64,000 nucleotides of DNA from Dermatemys mawii (lineage: Eukaryota > Chordata > Testudines > Dermatemydidae). Below are positions 23,601 to 36,330 of the stretch, in pieces. Positions within the stretch are counted from its first letter, which is position 1, and the number at the start of each line of letters is the position of its first letter. The notes under the pieces are model-generated. The model searched no databases, was not told the origin of the DNA, and was given only the letters and a program-made list of their open reading frames with translations. The stretch spans positions 16,674,218 to 16,738,217 of the forward strand of contig ML677335.1 of the NCBI GenBank assembly GCA_007922305.1, written 5' to 3'. The translations under genes were made by a program, and so were the position numbers.

Positions 23601-24565
23601 AGGGTATGTTATTGCAATTCTCCTTAAAGCAGTTTGACTTTAAAAGTCTGCACTGGGGGAAACTTAGTTCCGCAGAGTACAAGTATCTTTGATTTGATTA
23701 TTAGGATTCAGAGCCTTTCACTTGCAGCCTGTACAAGATGCTACTTATGTCTAACTGAATGCCCTACAGTATTCAGGGATACAATCCATATTAGTATGGA
23801 TTGTATTTTCTAAATGGACAGCCTACCCTAAATTCTCAGTTACTGAGGGACAATCTTCACTCATTGCTATATTTGCTTTCCACAACCAATTTTCTGTATA
23901 ACTTTCCAAGCGTAATATACCTGAATACTTGGATGCTAATATTTAAACTGTATTCTTAAATTTATTCACCTAAATTTGGGTTATTGCTGATTAATCTTAT
24001 GACTTTAAAAAAAACCTTTGCATTTGTGGATAATCTAAGCACTATACCCAAATGCACAGATACTCTTTTCTTAACCTGTGTACTATATCATTTTTTAACA
24101 TTACCTTTAATAAAAATATTAAATCTGTTCTTATGAGCTTAAAGCAAAACCCTGGATTTAACCACCACTGAATTTTGACATTTGACCAAAAGGTCCAGGT
24201 CAGAATTTTGCAAGTTGGTACAGTCTTTATGATAGGTTGAACCAAAACCCAATCACTCTTGACCTTTGAGGTATTTGAAATCTAGATCTGAGTCTTGTAG
24301 ATTAAGCCCATGTCCTCAGCCAGGGGTTAGCTGCATCCCCAACTAGACAAAGCATGCTGCCTAGCACTTCCTGGCCAGATCCCATTTTCAGGGACTCCGG
24401 TGCCACTTCCTGATAGCTTGCTCAAACCCTCAGGAGCTAGAAACACTGCCGCAACAGCCGAAGGCCTTCAGAACCCGACAATTCCTGCTCATGTCCACAG
24501 TGCCATTTCCTGTGTGTGTTTAACTCTCTCTCTTAGAATGGGTTGTTTAGACTTGTTGCATTTTC
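20633..24565. other. Gene-free stretch
   Basis: Nearly 4 kb of AT-rich sequence with no recognisable exon. Items seen: a cryptic CAATGGA-like motif at about 21,620 and the perfect hairpin at 23,779-23,806. Confidence 0.5.
23779..23806. repeat. Perfect 12-bp inverted repeat, 4-nt loop
   Basis: atacaatccata, loop ttag, tatggattgtat. Pairing is exact. No function is evident. Confidence 0.7.
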
Positions 24566-24675
24566 TCAGGTTCCAGAGTGGTAGCTATACTAGTCTGTAT
24601 CAGCAAAAACAGTGAGGCTATGGCATCTCAGAGATTAACAAAAAATTTTGGGCATAGGTTCTAGCCCACAGAGGC
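24566..24675 (-). repeat. Penelope-like element 3' end remnant
   Basis: tggtagctatactagtctg through ggttctagcccacagagg is a degraded version of the 25,592-25,715 sequence, which borders the GIY-YIG fragment. Orientation is given as for that copy. Confidence 0.6.
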
Positions 24676-25589
24676 TTGTTTTAAGTCATTCAGTGTGACT
24701 TGACATGCTTGTCAGCTCTGTGACCCATATGGAAACAAATTCCTATTATGATTTTGTTCAGTTAAAAAAACAACACTTCTCTCCCTATGCTTCTCACCCC
24801 ATGTTTGCTTAATTCTAACCTCTGAGTCAAAGTGAAATCAGTCACTGGTGACAAGGCACTGAAGGAAAGATTGAGGTTGAAGTTTGCACTGAAGACATAA
24901 CAATCAACGTAAAAAATCTCACTTGCATTGAGGGCAGACTTTCTTCTGACAAAGTAAACCTGAAATTTCAAAATAAAAAACAGACATTTCGGGGAATGAC
25001 TGGCTGAAATCAGGACAGCCTGGCCCTGTTCTTTCCTGTAGCTCAGTATTGCATGCAAGGGATCCATTGAATCTTGTGGTCTCAAATAAAGTATTAGATC
25101 TAGTACAAGAACCAGCACTGGTGAGGGAATGGAGAGAGGTACAGGACACACATGGGTGCAGTGGGGCCCAACAGGTAAACAAACAAACAAAAAAAAAAAA
25201 ACACAAAACCACATTTACCCACAAAGAGTTCTCCAAACATGCAAAAAAGACAGTACATTTGTAAGACTTGTACATTTAAGAGCAAATAATATAAATACAA
25301 TTTATTGTATAACAAACAACCATGACTCGCAGAACCACATTGAACGGTTTGAGTCAAACTAAACAAAAAGACACCCCACACACCACTTTTGGCTTCATCT
25401 TTTGAGCACTTAGAGATCTTTACCTCAATGAGCTGGCAAAACTGACAGTACCACCCTATCAATGCAGGGAGCGTTACTTACTGCTTAGATTAGAAGGCTG
25501 GGGTGAAAGCTGTTGCTAAACAACGCCTCTAGTGTCATGTGAGTGAATTTCAACTAGTTCCAATATTTAATCAAAACCTTCCATTAAGA
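24676..25589. other. Gene-free stretch
   Basis: Open frames of up to 150 codons on the minus strand (24,762-25,462) lack any recognisable domain or consistent splice signals. An a-rich run lies at 25,188-25,203. Confidence 0.5.
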
Positions 25590-26330
25590 GTTTGAGTAGT
25601 TGCCGTGTTAGTCTGTATCTGCAAAAAGAACAAGATTTACTTGTTACACCTTAGAGACTAATCAATTTATTTGGGCATAAGCTTTCATGGGCTAGAACTC
25701 ACTTCATCAGATGCATAGAGTGGAACATACAGGAGGAAGATATATACACACACACACACGCACGAAAAGGTGGAGGTTGCCATATCAATTTTAAGTGTCT
25801 TAATTAAGGGGAAGCTATATCAGCAGGAAATAGTGGGATGGCCCATTTCAAACAAACAATGAGGTGTGAGTAACAGGTGGGGAATTCTTACTAGGGGGAA
25901 ATAGGTTGCAGTTTGTGTAATGACCCAGTCACTCCCAGTCTTTATTCAAGCCTAATTTAATGGTATCCAGTTTGCAAATTAATTCTAGTTCAGCCATTTC
26001 TCGTTGGAGTCTGTTTTTGAAGTTTTACTCTTGAAGAATTGCCACTTCAATCTTTCTGGTCACTCAGTAACCGACTTAAGTGTTCTCCTACTGGTTTTTG
26101 AATGTTGTGATTCCTGATGTCAGATTTGTGTCCATTTATTCTTTTGCATAGAGATTGTCTGGTTTGGCCAATGTACATGGCAGAGCGGTGTTGCTGGCAC
26201 ATGATGGTAGATCACATTGGTAGATATGCAGGTGGATGAGCTCCTGATGGCATGGCTGATGTGATTAGGTCCTATGATGGAGTCACTTGACTAGATATAT
26301 GGACAGAGTTGGCACCAGGCTAAGTACAAA
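25590..26330 (-). mobile_element. Penelope-like element, GIY-YIG endonuclease end and 3' UTR
   Basis: On the minus strand, 26,205-26,047 reads as a GIY-YIG endonuclease core: CQQHRSAMYIGQTRQSLCKR, then NGHKSDIRN and KPVGEHL, ending at a TGA at 26,047-26,049. Further codons continue in another frame with REMAELELICKLDTIKLGL. In Penelope-like elements this domain lies C-terminal to the reverse transcriptase. The following 25,940-25,590 would be the 3' UTR, ending with the complement of gtgttagtctgtatctgca. The reverse transcriptase part is missing, and stops plus a frame change show it is dead. Confidence 0.85.
25744..25763. repeat. (CA)n microsatellite
   Basis: About nine CA units followed by cgcacg, inside the Penelope 3' UTR. 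Confidence 0.85.
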
Positions 26331-29300
26331 GACTTCACAGCCACTCCCTCAGAAAAATTACTCCCCCCAAAAGGGGGAGTAAATGGATAGGCCTCGCAAC
26401 ACATGCAAATGATTAATAAACTATATGCACATGGAAGCAAGATCCTGAGTCAAGGGTTCTCCTGGAGTGAAGATAAATTTGAGCATCCTTTGACAGGGTA
26501 AGTCTACCAAAAGCACATCCCTTCACAACCAACCAATGTAATAGGCAAGTATTAAAATGTTTCTAAGGAGATCACTAAACACTGATTCAGGGTTATTTAA
26601 CAAGACCCTGATATCTCACTGGCTATAGAAACTCAGCCATATTTGTTCACACTGATGCTAATTTGAATGTAGTTTCTCCAATACATGCTTATTATCTTAT
26701 TTAGCTGCTGATATGCCCCTCCCCCTACAACCAAGGGGTTTGTAAACCAGCATTGAAATCAGCCCTTTACACTAGCACTTGCTTGAGAATTGCTTCTGAC
26801 AATCCCAAACCAACATGGACACAAAAGCATGCATGAACAGCAAATAGATCTCTTTTTTTAAGAAAAAAAGAAAAGAGTTCCAAATGCCTGAATCTGCCCT
26901 CAAGTAGCAGCCAAGATGGTGGAACAGAGAGGAGGATCAGAAGGGAGAAGAAACTTCAGAGACAGACAGATTTTACAGCTACTCAGACTGGAGGTGCTTA
27001 ATGACATTTTTTGGCATTTTAATATCCAGTCATCCCTCAGGGGGCAGACTACATTATCTTGTGAAGAGACACCAGACTGGATTCATATGTTTTTAAAAAA
27101 ACCAGTTATGGTAAATGATGTATCCTCCTGTTCACAGACACTCAAGCAATGTTGAAAGTGTCATTACAGTTGTTTGTTCTTCTTAAACAGTCTCAGCAAG
27201 GCATATCTGGGCAGATTCTGGACCACCCTGGGCTAGAAGTTTATATAGTAGTAAGATTAACTCTAGTGAGAGGAATCTGGTTTATCAATACTGGTTCTTA
27301 GCATCATTCATGTATGCAGATATAGCTAACTGGCAGCAGCACCAAAGTACACAAGTCATAGGTGTGGGGTGCATATTAACAACTGTGTAAGTGCCAAGTA
27401 ACTAGGAAAGAAATTATCACAGATGTAGGATTCTGTACCCTTTCTCCCACATCCCAAACCAAGATTAAAGCAGAAAAACCAATGTGTGTGTGGAACCACC
27501 ATGTACCAGGGAAGCAAGGTATACTTGCTAGACAGTAAATGGTTCTACAAATTAACCATGGCTTTGTAGGCCAGAATACAAGCAGAGCAGTACAGGCAAG
27601 AGTCCAAGAGACATCAGATTTGTTGCACTTCACTTAAGAGGAGAGAACCAGACTCTCTGATGGTCTTAGTAAGGGGGCTTTCAGGCAAGTGCAGGTTAGC
27701 CTGGACTGCGCTAATCTGCGCTAAATTGAATAGGGCCCCTAAGAGGCCATATGATCTCTAAGGATTACTGGAATGCATCATGCTTCAGTCATTACTCTTC
27801 CTACCCCAACATGCCTCTCCCTATGGCCTACACTGCTCCTAGGCTGCAGGGAGGCAGGTGTAGGAGCAGCACAAAGAGCGGAACGGAGTAGAGAATGTGC
27901 TGCATTCAACAGTACTTGTAAATATGTAGATATCTTTATCTCTAGGGCACCCACTCCTGCCCAGAGACAGCATTTCAGGGGAGTTGGCCTCTTTCACTTC
28001 CTCTGGTGACTGCTCCCAGCTGCTGCCTTCTCAAACTACTTTGCTGCATCTTCTGTGGGACATGGTGGAGGGCTGTTCAGCTCCCTTCCAGGAGACAGCT
28101 CTAAGTAAAAAGGGTCTTTCACCCATCCTGGACTTGATTCCAAACAATCAATAAATTCTTTGCCCCTCCTGGCATCTGCCTCCATCCTGGGTCCTCCCAG
28201 ACCCACATCAGGTCTCCAGAGCCCCAACACAGGAGTTAACCCTGGTCCTGAGGCTCCACATTGAGCATAGCTAATCCCACTCCATAACTCCTCTTGGCTC
28301 TCTTCCCCTAGACTAAGTGCCCTCAGCTCCTTATACAAGACAGCTCCATCTCCTGGCAGAGGAGGTGGAGCTAATTAATTGCCACCCAGGTGCAGAGCAT
28401 ATCTTATTAGGTTCTCTCCTTTTCCATCTAGATAATGGGGATTAAGTGGCACCAGAGAGATGACCTAGAGGCCCTTAGGATGGGCAAACAGCAAAAGATA
28501 GCTTGTAAAAGGGTATTTCCCTTGCTAGTCGGTTTACACAGTTCTTTCCAGCTTCAGAGGAGAGTAATCCTACCATTGCAAGATTTGTTATTACAATCAT
28601 ATGACATGCAAGTACAGAAAGTCAACATATGGGTAGTTCATACTTTGAAGACCTTAACTTCAGATATATACCTATATCATTATATTCCAATTAGAGCTGT
28701 CCACAGGATGGAGGTCATTTCATGAAGGATGTTAAGATTCTGGCATTTGGATTAGTTCCAAATGGGAATGAAAATGGAACATTTTGAAATTTCCCATAAA
28801 GGAAAATTCTGAAAAATACTGTTTAGAGTTAAACATTTTGATTTTGTATAATTAATAAATAAAAGCCCAACACATTTTATTCTGAAAATGTTCAGACAGG
28901 ACATTGACAGGTTAGGGTCCCTGTGGCTAAGGTATTTGGGGCTAGGGTTCCTGTAGGAAGGGCTCCCCTCCCTAGGGTTGACATCACTGGAGCTCCCCCC
29001 CCCCACAACCCCAAAATGATTTTCTTCAATAACTCAAGTCCATCAAAATCAATGCAGTTTCATAAGCATTTTGATTTTGACAAGAATTCTGTTCCAATAG
29101 AAATTCTGCTGGAATCCAATTCTCTTACCAACTCAAGAACATTCCATGCAGCTAAAACTGCAGCATATCAATAGACATTTATTCCTTAGTGCAAAATTTG
29201 TTCAATTTAATCTTTTATTTGTGAAGATGTTAGTAAAAGGAAACAATGCACAAAAGTTGCCTGTGGGATCAGACACACCACGTATATTTGGAAGATTTTT

Positions 29301-30899
29301 CTCCGAAGAGTTCATTTCTCTTGTAGATAGGAAAAGTGCTGTTTATGATGAATTTTTAACACACTCAGAACCTCACACATCACTGCTCGATGCTTGTAGA
29401 AGCAGCAAAAACCCTTTTCTTCCAGCTCTAGCTTCTGATATGACCATCCAAATAAGAATTTGGATGTTCTGTTATTATCCCTATTTAAAAATTGGACTCT
29501 ACGGTATTTACTCCTAAACATCCATACCTCAATCCTACAACCTAGATACAGGTGGATCTCCGTGCCCATGCAGTGCTCAACTCACTTCATTTGGGCTTGG
29601 CCTAGGCTCAGGTCTCTGCCTAGATAGATCCAGTTGCAGGATCAGCCTTTGTACCTTGTGATTTTTTGTGTTTGTGTCACACACAGGCAATTGCACATGG
29701 TGTTATTTCCTTCAGAAGATGCCATCAAAGGCTCCACGTATTACACTGCCTTATGTCTAGTTGTTACACTCAGTGAAGACATTGTAAAATGCTATTAGCT
29801 CATAAATGGAACAATTTTCAGGCAAAGGGAAAGCGCTGACAAAAGTGCCACCCAATCATGCTACGTATATAAAAATCTATTCCCTTTGAGAACTGGGGAG
29901 AAGATTGGTGTTCATGAAATTGAAAGAGTAATAGAAGCAATTTGGGGGCGTTCTGTGGAAGTCTAGCAGAGATGAGTGCAATAGCTTACTTAGTGCCTAT
30001 CCAGTGTACCTTAATCCTGGCTCTATAGGACCCCTATTCATCTTCTTTTGAACCAAGATTTTCCATCATGGCAAATGATGCCAACAGAAGCCAGGATGAG
30101 ACCTACCAAGTCATTTTAATATAGCATCAGAATGCATGCCAGAGTGTCTCACCTCTGGGGACCTTAACCTATTGCACCACTAAGCCCAGTTTTCTTATTA
30201 GGTCCCCTTAATAAAAAAGGGTTCTAAGTGACATGAACAATACTGAAGAAAAATTGGTTTCATTGCTTCATATTACCACCTTATTGGCTGTGCTGGGTAT
30301 CAGCACAAGAGTGTCATTTTTACACTGAAGCTCACCCAGTGTCTGATTTCTTGGTCTTCTTCATAATGGAGTCCTTTGTACATGGAGCAGAAAGACAAGC
30401 TTTGTTTTTGTTCTGTGGTTTTTGGGGTGGAGGGAGATAAGAAAAATGCTTTAATACATTTTCTTCTTGTAATCGAGGAGTGTGTAAATACCACCACAAT
30501 ACCTCAGCCCTCAACAATAAATTGTTCTGATGAAGCATTAAGTTCTATTGAATTATTTCCCCTTCCTCCCCAGGGCTTCAGACAAATGAGCACCTATTGT
30601 GCAGATGTGAAATGATAGAGTTTGTTTGCAAATAAGTACCTGTCAGAGATGCTTTTGGTTTAAATTTTAACAGGTGGAACATTCCACTTGAATTGCCTTT
30701 AAAAAGCAAATAAAGAATGCTAAAAGGCTTTCTAGTCCCAACATTGTTACCTCACAGCTTGGGAGTTAAAGTCCACAGAAACTCCCTAAAGCTAGAAGAG
30801 TTATAGTGATTGTGTCCTCAGAAGTCACATGCAGCGTCCTACCCTGGATGCTTGGCAGCTGCTGGGTGAGACCTGGATATCCGGAAGGCAATTAATATC
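26331..30899. other. Gene-free stretch
   Basis: No host exon seen. 27,930-28,380 is less AT-rich and may be an old LTR-like or other dispersed repeat (cagctgctgcc...ggtggagctaattaattg), but I cannot assign it. A c-run lies at 28,995-29,005. Confidence 0.45.
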
Positions 30900-31007
30900 C
30901 TAACTCAACAAGATACTGATGCACATTCCTAGTGCACATGGGCAGTCCTATTAAAGTCAATTGGATATAGCTACTTGCTTAAAGTTAGGCCTTGCTGAAT
31001 CAGAGCC
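30900..31007. repeat. Palindromic repeat remnant
   Basis: The text ...gcacatgggcagtcctatt, aaagtcaattgg, then cttgcttaaagttaggcc...ctgaatcagagcc looks like a degenerate member of a fold-back repeat with a CAATGGGACTA-like centre and GGATCAGGGCC-like ends. Confidence 0.45.
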
Positions 31008-31118
31008 TAAGTGGGAGAAATGGGAGGCTCTTCAGAACTCTAGAGAATACAAGGAACCCTCTAAAAGAAAAATCATGGGGTGGAGGGGGAAGAATTACAC
31101 CTTAACTCTTTTTGTAAG

Positions 31119-31285
31119 CAGGAGTGGCTCTAAGGTTTTTGCAGCCCCAAGCATGGGCATTCTGCGGCTGCCATGGATTCAGCAACATTTCTGCAGGAGG
31201 TCCATGGGTCTCATGGCCTTGTCACCCTCACCGCCGAATCCACAGCAGTCCTAGGCATGAACTTGGAGCACTGGTGCCTGGAGCT
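31119..31285 (+). mobile_element. hAT-like non-autonomous element, degraded
   Basis: The left end caggagtggctct and the following ttttgcagccccaagcatggg match a common reptilian element starting CAGGGGCGGCTCTAG. The right end near ggtgcctggagctggcc has lost its terminus, and no clear duplication is visible. Confidence 0.55.
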
Positions 31286-31289
31286 GGCC

Positions 31290-32332
31290 TTGTTCATAAA
31301 GGAAGGGAAACAGTTTATACTGAAAATCTTTTAAAAAAAAATTTGAGACAGGACTGGAAAAAGAGTTAGGCTAATTGTATGTTGCCTCAAATAGGGAAGA
31401 CTACAGAGAGAAAATATGATGTATTAGTTCACATGGACATTACAATTTCCATGAGAAATTACTTCTTTAAAAAAAGAATAGTACTTTCCAAAATTCTTGC
31501 ATGTCAGTCTTGGATTTATAGTAAAATTAAATCTTTACAAGTACAATACATTGATCACAGCAGGGAAGAAAATTACACAGTGTTCCTGAAGTTATTAGCA
31601 TAAGTATCTACCAAACAACAGCTTCTATTTCAAGCAAATATCAAGACATTTTAAAATTCAGACTCTGGTTCAGAAAACAATGATGCATCCCAAGAAAAGC
31701 ATAAAGGCCTTACGCTTGTTTTATCGTTAGTGCAATAGAAAGAAGTTTTCCCAACTAAAAACCAGCTATACAAGTTTCTGCTGTATTCAGCCGCAGTACA
31801 AATCAGGTTCTGAGGAGTATCGAAAAAGAAAACCAAAATCCTTGGAGTAACAAAGATTCGGAATAAGTGTAGAAGCAATGTATGGAAGTGGCTGAGGGCT
31901 CAGATCAGATGGAGGTTTGATATTCAGAGATTCATAAGAGTTAGACTTTCTTCATATCAATACATCTGCATACCCACGCTGGATAGTTCCCTATTGAACA
32001 GTTACTAGTATTGCATTGGGACTAGAGAGCAAAGTCCATGCAGGTCATTTCGTACTAGATTTAAGCTGTGGCATCTCTAGAGATGTCACTGTCAGAAAGA
32101 TTTATGCAACAGTGCTAGTTGCCCCCATTTAATTTCATCCTAGCCTCTTGTACCACTCAATCAATCATACATTACATATGTAAATCATAACCATTTCCTG
32201 TTCCAAAACACTAGTACTTAAATCAACATTCAATTTCAGTTACACTAGAGCTACCACCGACACTATTACTTCCCTGCACTGTGATGCAGCACTTCTGCAT
32301 ATGCCACAAAAAGATTCCATTTGCCTATTGCT
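31290..32332. other. Gene-free stretch
   Basis: AT-rich sequence without recognisable features. Confidence 0.45.
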
Positions 32333-32578
32333 AGGTCTACACTGCAATCAAAAACCTGTGGCTGGCATTGACCAGCCACCTTGGGCTCACAGGGCTGCTT
32401 AACAGTAGCATAGATGTTTGGGCTCAGGCTGGAGCTCAGACTCCAGGATCTTGTGAGGGCCCCAGAGCTCAGGCTGCAGCCTGAGCTGGAACATCAACAG
32501 CACCTGAGCAGAAATCCCACAAGCCCAAGTCAGCTGGCATGAGCTACTGCAGGTGTCTAATTGCAGTGTAGACAGCCT
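32333..32578. mobile_element. Palindromic MITE with gtctacactgcaat ends
   Basis: Inverted termini: gtctacactgcaat at 32,335-32,348 and attgcagtgtagac at 32,560-32,573. The interior is itself a long imperfect palindrome: ctggcattgaccagcc pairs with the agtcagctggcatg side, and gctcaggctggagctc with gagctcaggctgcag. The gtctacact core also occurs in the Harbinger termini at 50,092 and 54,142, so a PIF/Harbinger link is plausible but unproven. No coding capacity. Confidence 0.7.
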
Positions 32579-32639
32579 CACTGCTATTGACTTTGCTGTG
32601 TACCATCACTCCTAAATATTTCATCATCACAGATTTGCA

Positions 32640-34230
32640 GGCATCTACCTCTTCTGATTATTGCCATGATGATTTTTCCTCATGTTTTCCAAGTCCTCAT
32701 TTTTTAATATTTTACCCATAAGCTCACTCTTCCATTATTCCTCAGTGGCTTTTACCACTTCTCCTGGTTTATCATCAACACGTTACTAACTCCCTCTTCT
32801 ACATCATTGACAATATTAAGTAAGACTGGACCTAAGGTACATATCTGCAGTGATGCACAAGAGACTCCTCCAAACTTAAAAACACTGTATTTATCATAAG
32901 CTTTTGTTTATAGTTCAGTCAGTTCTTGGCCCATAATTTCAGACTCAGGCCAGTTTAACAGATTCAGAGAGTTTAAGGACAGCAAGAACCATTAGATCAT
33001 CTAGTCTGATTTTTTGTAGGTCACCCAGTTACATCTGCATTGAACCCAATAAACTTGCATTTGCCTAAGTCATATTTTCTAGAAAGGCAACCTCTCTTGA
33101 TCTGAAGATATCAAGAGATGGAAAACCCACCACTTCCCTAGGTAGTTTGTTCCAGTGAGTAGTCCCCCTCCGACCCCCTTTTTTAAAAAAAATATGCCTA
33201 AATTTAATTTTAGATTATCTGGCTTCAGCTTCCAGCCATTGATTCTTGGTATACTTTTCTCTGTTAGATCAAAGAGCCTTCTAGACCCCAGAATTTTCTC
33301 CCTGTGAAGGTACTTATACGCTATCCTCACAATCTTCTTTCTGATAATCGAAACAGACTGACTCTTCAAAACTCACTCTCCAGCCCTTGAATTGCGTGGA
33401 TTTTTCTGCACGCTCTCCAATTGCCACACCCTCCCTGACATCAGTCTTAGAATGTGGATACCAGTACACTCTGCAGTATTCCAGCATTGGTCTTACCAAT
33501 GCCATATAGTTAATAGGAGCAAGGAGATGACTTTACCACTGCTGTATACAGCCGTTAGGTCATCTCTTTACTCCTACTCACTATATGGCAATAGTGAGAA
33601 CAACGCTGGAATACTGCATGCAATCCCCCTGTTTATGTATCATAGTGCCACATCAGCCCTTTGTGCCACAGCACTGCACTGAAAGCTCATGTTGCATAGT
33701 GTCCATTATGGCTCCTAAATCCTGTTCAAAGTCACTGCCATCTTTCATTCTGTAGGTATGGCCTGGATTCCTTGTTCCTAGATGTGCAACTTCATATTTG
33801 GATGAATTAAAATGCATTGTTTGAACAGGCTTAGTTTATCAAACAATCCAGATTGCCTTATCCTCATTTCTACTTACCACTCCAAAAGCTGTCCTTCTCC
33901 AAGTGTTAACAGCAGTGATTTTATAATTACTTCCCAGCTCATCGATAATAAATGCTGGATCACATTAGGACTAGAACCAATCCCTGTAGAACCCCATGAG
34001 AAACATTTCATGAGAAACATTTCATATTTGATCCCCCACTTATAGCCATTTTTTGAGATGGTTTAGCCAGTTCTTATTCCATTTAACTGGAGATTTAGCA
34101 CTACTTTAATTTTATCAGTGGCACAGTATGTTCACTTAATTCCCTTCACCTTCAGGAAGCCAAGCATTTCCTACAATATTATCTAAGGGCTGGCTAATTT
34201 TGAGAGCTCTGTCATGCATTGTCAGGTTTC
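32640..34230 (-). mobile_element. CR1/L2-type LINE fragments, antisense, rearranged
   Basis: The minus-strand reading of 33,079-33,420 gives RKKIVRIAYKYLHREKILGS followed by RRLFDLTEKSIPRINGWKLK, a CR1/L2-clade ORF2 C-terminus with no stop over about 60 codons. 32,950-33,060 and 33,690-34,230 resemble non-coding or more upstream parts of such LINEs. An inverted duplication at 33,473-33,617 breaks colinearity. Exact limits are uncertain. Confidence 0.65.
33473..33617. repeat. Inverted duplication inside LINE (about 60-bp arms)
   Basis: Left arm 33,473-33,532 starts gcagtattccagcattgg. Right arm 33,556-33,617 ends ccaacgctgg-like text and aatactgc, i.e. the complement. Arms contain the shared segments gccatatagt and gagatgac. 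Pairing is strong but imperfect. Confidence 0.75.
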
Positions 34231-35654
34231 TCCTCTAATTTCATTTTTGCTTAGCACAAGTTGTTCATTTAGATCACAAGTGGACACAATGCCAGCTGAA
34301 CACATGGACAGGAGGTAAGGCAGTGAATAAATATTCATAACCAGCATGATTAAGGCCAATTAGTAAGTCAGGAGTCCAAGTTAAGAACATATGCTTCTCA
34401 CTTAGGTTAAGGTACAAGTCTTTGGTAATTGAGTGGTGTTGTTTTTTTAAACAATCAAATTTCTTGGCTAGATTAAACAAACAAAAACACACTACACATA
34501 TGGACAAAAAGTCCACCCTCCCCTCCCCTCGCCCTACACACACAGCTTCCACAGTGACAGGAGACAGTTTTTTTACCTAGAACAACAAAATGCAGGAGTA
34601 CTGGGGGCTCTGAAGGGGAAGCCCCCACCACCACTACATTAGTCTAACTAGCTCTTTTTTATACACCATACAAGAAAGTCTCCTGAGGGTGATGTGCCAT
34701 TACATAGTAGAGTTTGTGGGCATATAATAAGCCTGTTGGTAGATTATGCATACAACAGACCTAAGACCACCTTACTTAATAAAATCCAACAATTAGACAT
34801 GGAATACTGCTTATCTATTCAGCTACAGCTTATGCTTTGCAATTACACTATGGAGTTCTGCAGACATTGCCAGACCACAGGCCCTTTCTTACAATTTATA
34901 TTTCCTGGCAATGGAAGATTTAAATCTGATGGATCTACTACGTTTAAAGCCAAGACCAAATGGATGTACAAGTCAAAGGCCAATCACTTTGAGTAGAGAG
35001 GAGTGTCCAGGAAAGCAGAGATCAAAATGGCCTGGAAAAAGCTAGATTTGGAGACAGGAAAGTGGGGGAAGCCTCTCTGGGGTAGTCGTGGGACAACAGC
35101 ATAGGGAGACAGATTATAGCATTTGCTCCAGAGTATACTTGATTAAATAATCCTCTAAAATGTGTCTGGGTGAGGTTACAGTAACGATAATGAACTATAA
35201 CACCTGGACTGGATAAGTAGGTTGGTGAGGGACAAATTTCTTCTGGTGTTAAGAGGAGGCACCCGGCAGATTTTAGATGCAGGGTTATTTCCTCTGTGAC
35301 TAAGCTAACAAAGCCTATCTCCCTGAGCTTTGCGAAGGGTTCAGATGAGGAAATGCGATAGTTTAGTTTACTAGCATTTAGCCCCCAGAAGAGACAAGAA
35401 TCTGTCTCTAGAGATGCACTGATGAGTAAAGGAGAGCTGAAGCCTCACTCCCACCCTCATGGTCACAGTTGGATGGGGGAGGGGCAGAACTGTTCTCTTC
35501 CAATGAGGTATTAATGCAGAGGGCTGTGGCAGTAGACAAAAGGCAAGAGACCCAGGAGGAGACAGAAATAGGCAAGAATACAGTCCAAGATAAGAGCCAC
35601 ATCACCTCTAGCAAGCACATAGTTATACAATTACTGATGCTGTAGTGTATATCT
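34231..35654. other. Gene-free stretch
   Basis: No gene or recognisable repeat. Confidence 0.45.
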
Positions 35655-36330
35655 TCTGTGGGCCTGGTAGGTTGCTGTACTCACCACTGAATAGCACCAC
35701 CTCCTGGTGGTTCTTGGTATTAGGTCAATCAAGCTGCATTTACACATCCTATCAGTTTCTCCTCAGTAGCTCCTCTCTCTCACTCAGGAACTGCAGCTGT
35801 CCTCTCCATGATGCAGCCCTCTGGCTAAGTCACCATTGTAGTCTCCCTTTCAGAGGGGGGAATGGAATGCATAGAGGTTCCTGCTTTCTAGCAGCCTCAG
35901 AGAGTCTTCTGCTTCACAGTGCCATTCCCACAGCAGCTGGCAGGGGAACCCAGGCCCACCCTCATCTCTGGATTCTGGCTCAGGGACCTGCTCCACAGCA
36001 TCAAGGTCCATCTCCTGCACCTTACTGCTTTCCCCTGAGCTGCTTCCATAACACCCAGTTATCCCCTCTCCTCTGGGTTTGCCAGTCTCCTCACTCCCTA
36101 GGAGGGCCTTTGGGCAACTTATCTCTCAAGCACTCCAGCCCTCTCCCTGCCACCTCCTCTGCTTCCAATTTCCTGTCTTTTGTAGAAGCCTTGCCTGTCC
36201 CTTACAGGTGAGCTTCTCTCTAATTAGCTGCTGCCAGCCTCAGACTCCCCCTTTGTAGCCTAATTAGCTGATTGGGCCCACCTGGCCTAATTCAGTTCTT
36301 GTTGGACCAGTGTTGGTGGCACACCCCATC
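35655..36330. repeat. Possible solo LTR or other dispersed repeat
   Basis: A G+C-richer block from ttctgtgggcctggtagg to ggtggcacaccccatca stands out from AT-rich flanks and resembles reptilian retroviral-type LTR sequence with a pyrimidine-rich body. A 188-codon frame at 35,645-36,211 has low complexity and no domain. Limits and class are unsure. Confidence 0.35.

Noticed and set aside
24762..25462. Minus-strand frames of 118-150 codons
   Set aside because: Overlapping frames with hydrophobic low-information sequence and no splice context; probably chance.
25744..25763. Clustered repeat as a CRISPR-like array
   Set aside because: It is a simple (CA)n microsatellite in eukaryotic DNA; no spaced repeats of CRISPR type occur in the window.
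35645..36211. 188-codon plus-strand frame
   Set aside because: Ser/Pro/Leu-rich translation of an LTR-like repeat, no recognisable domain.
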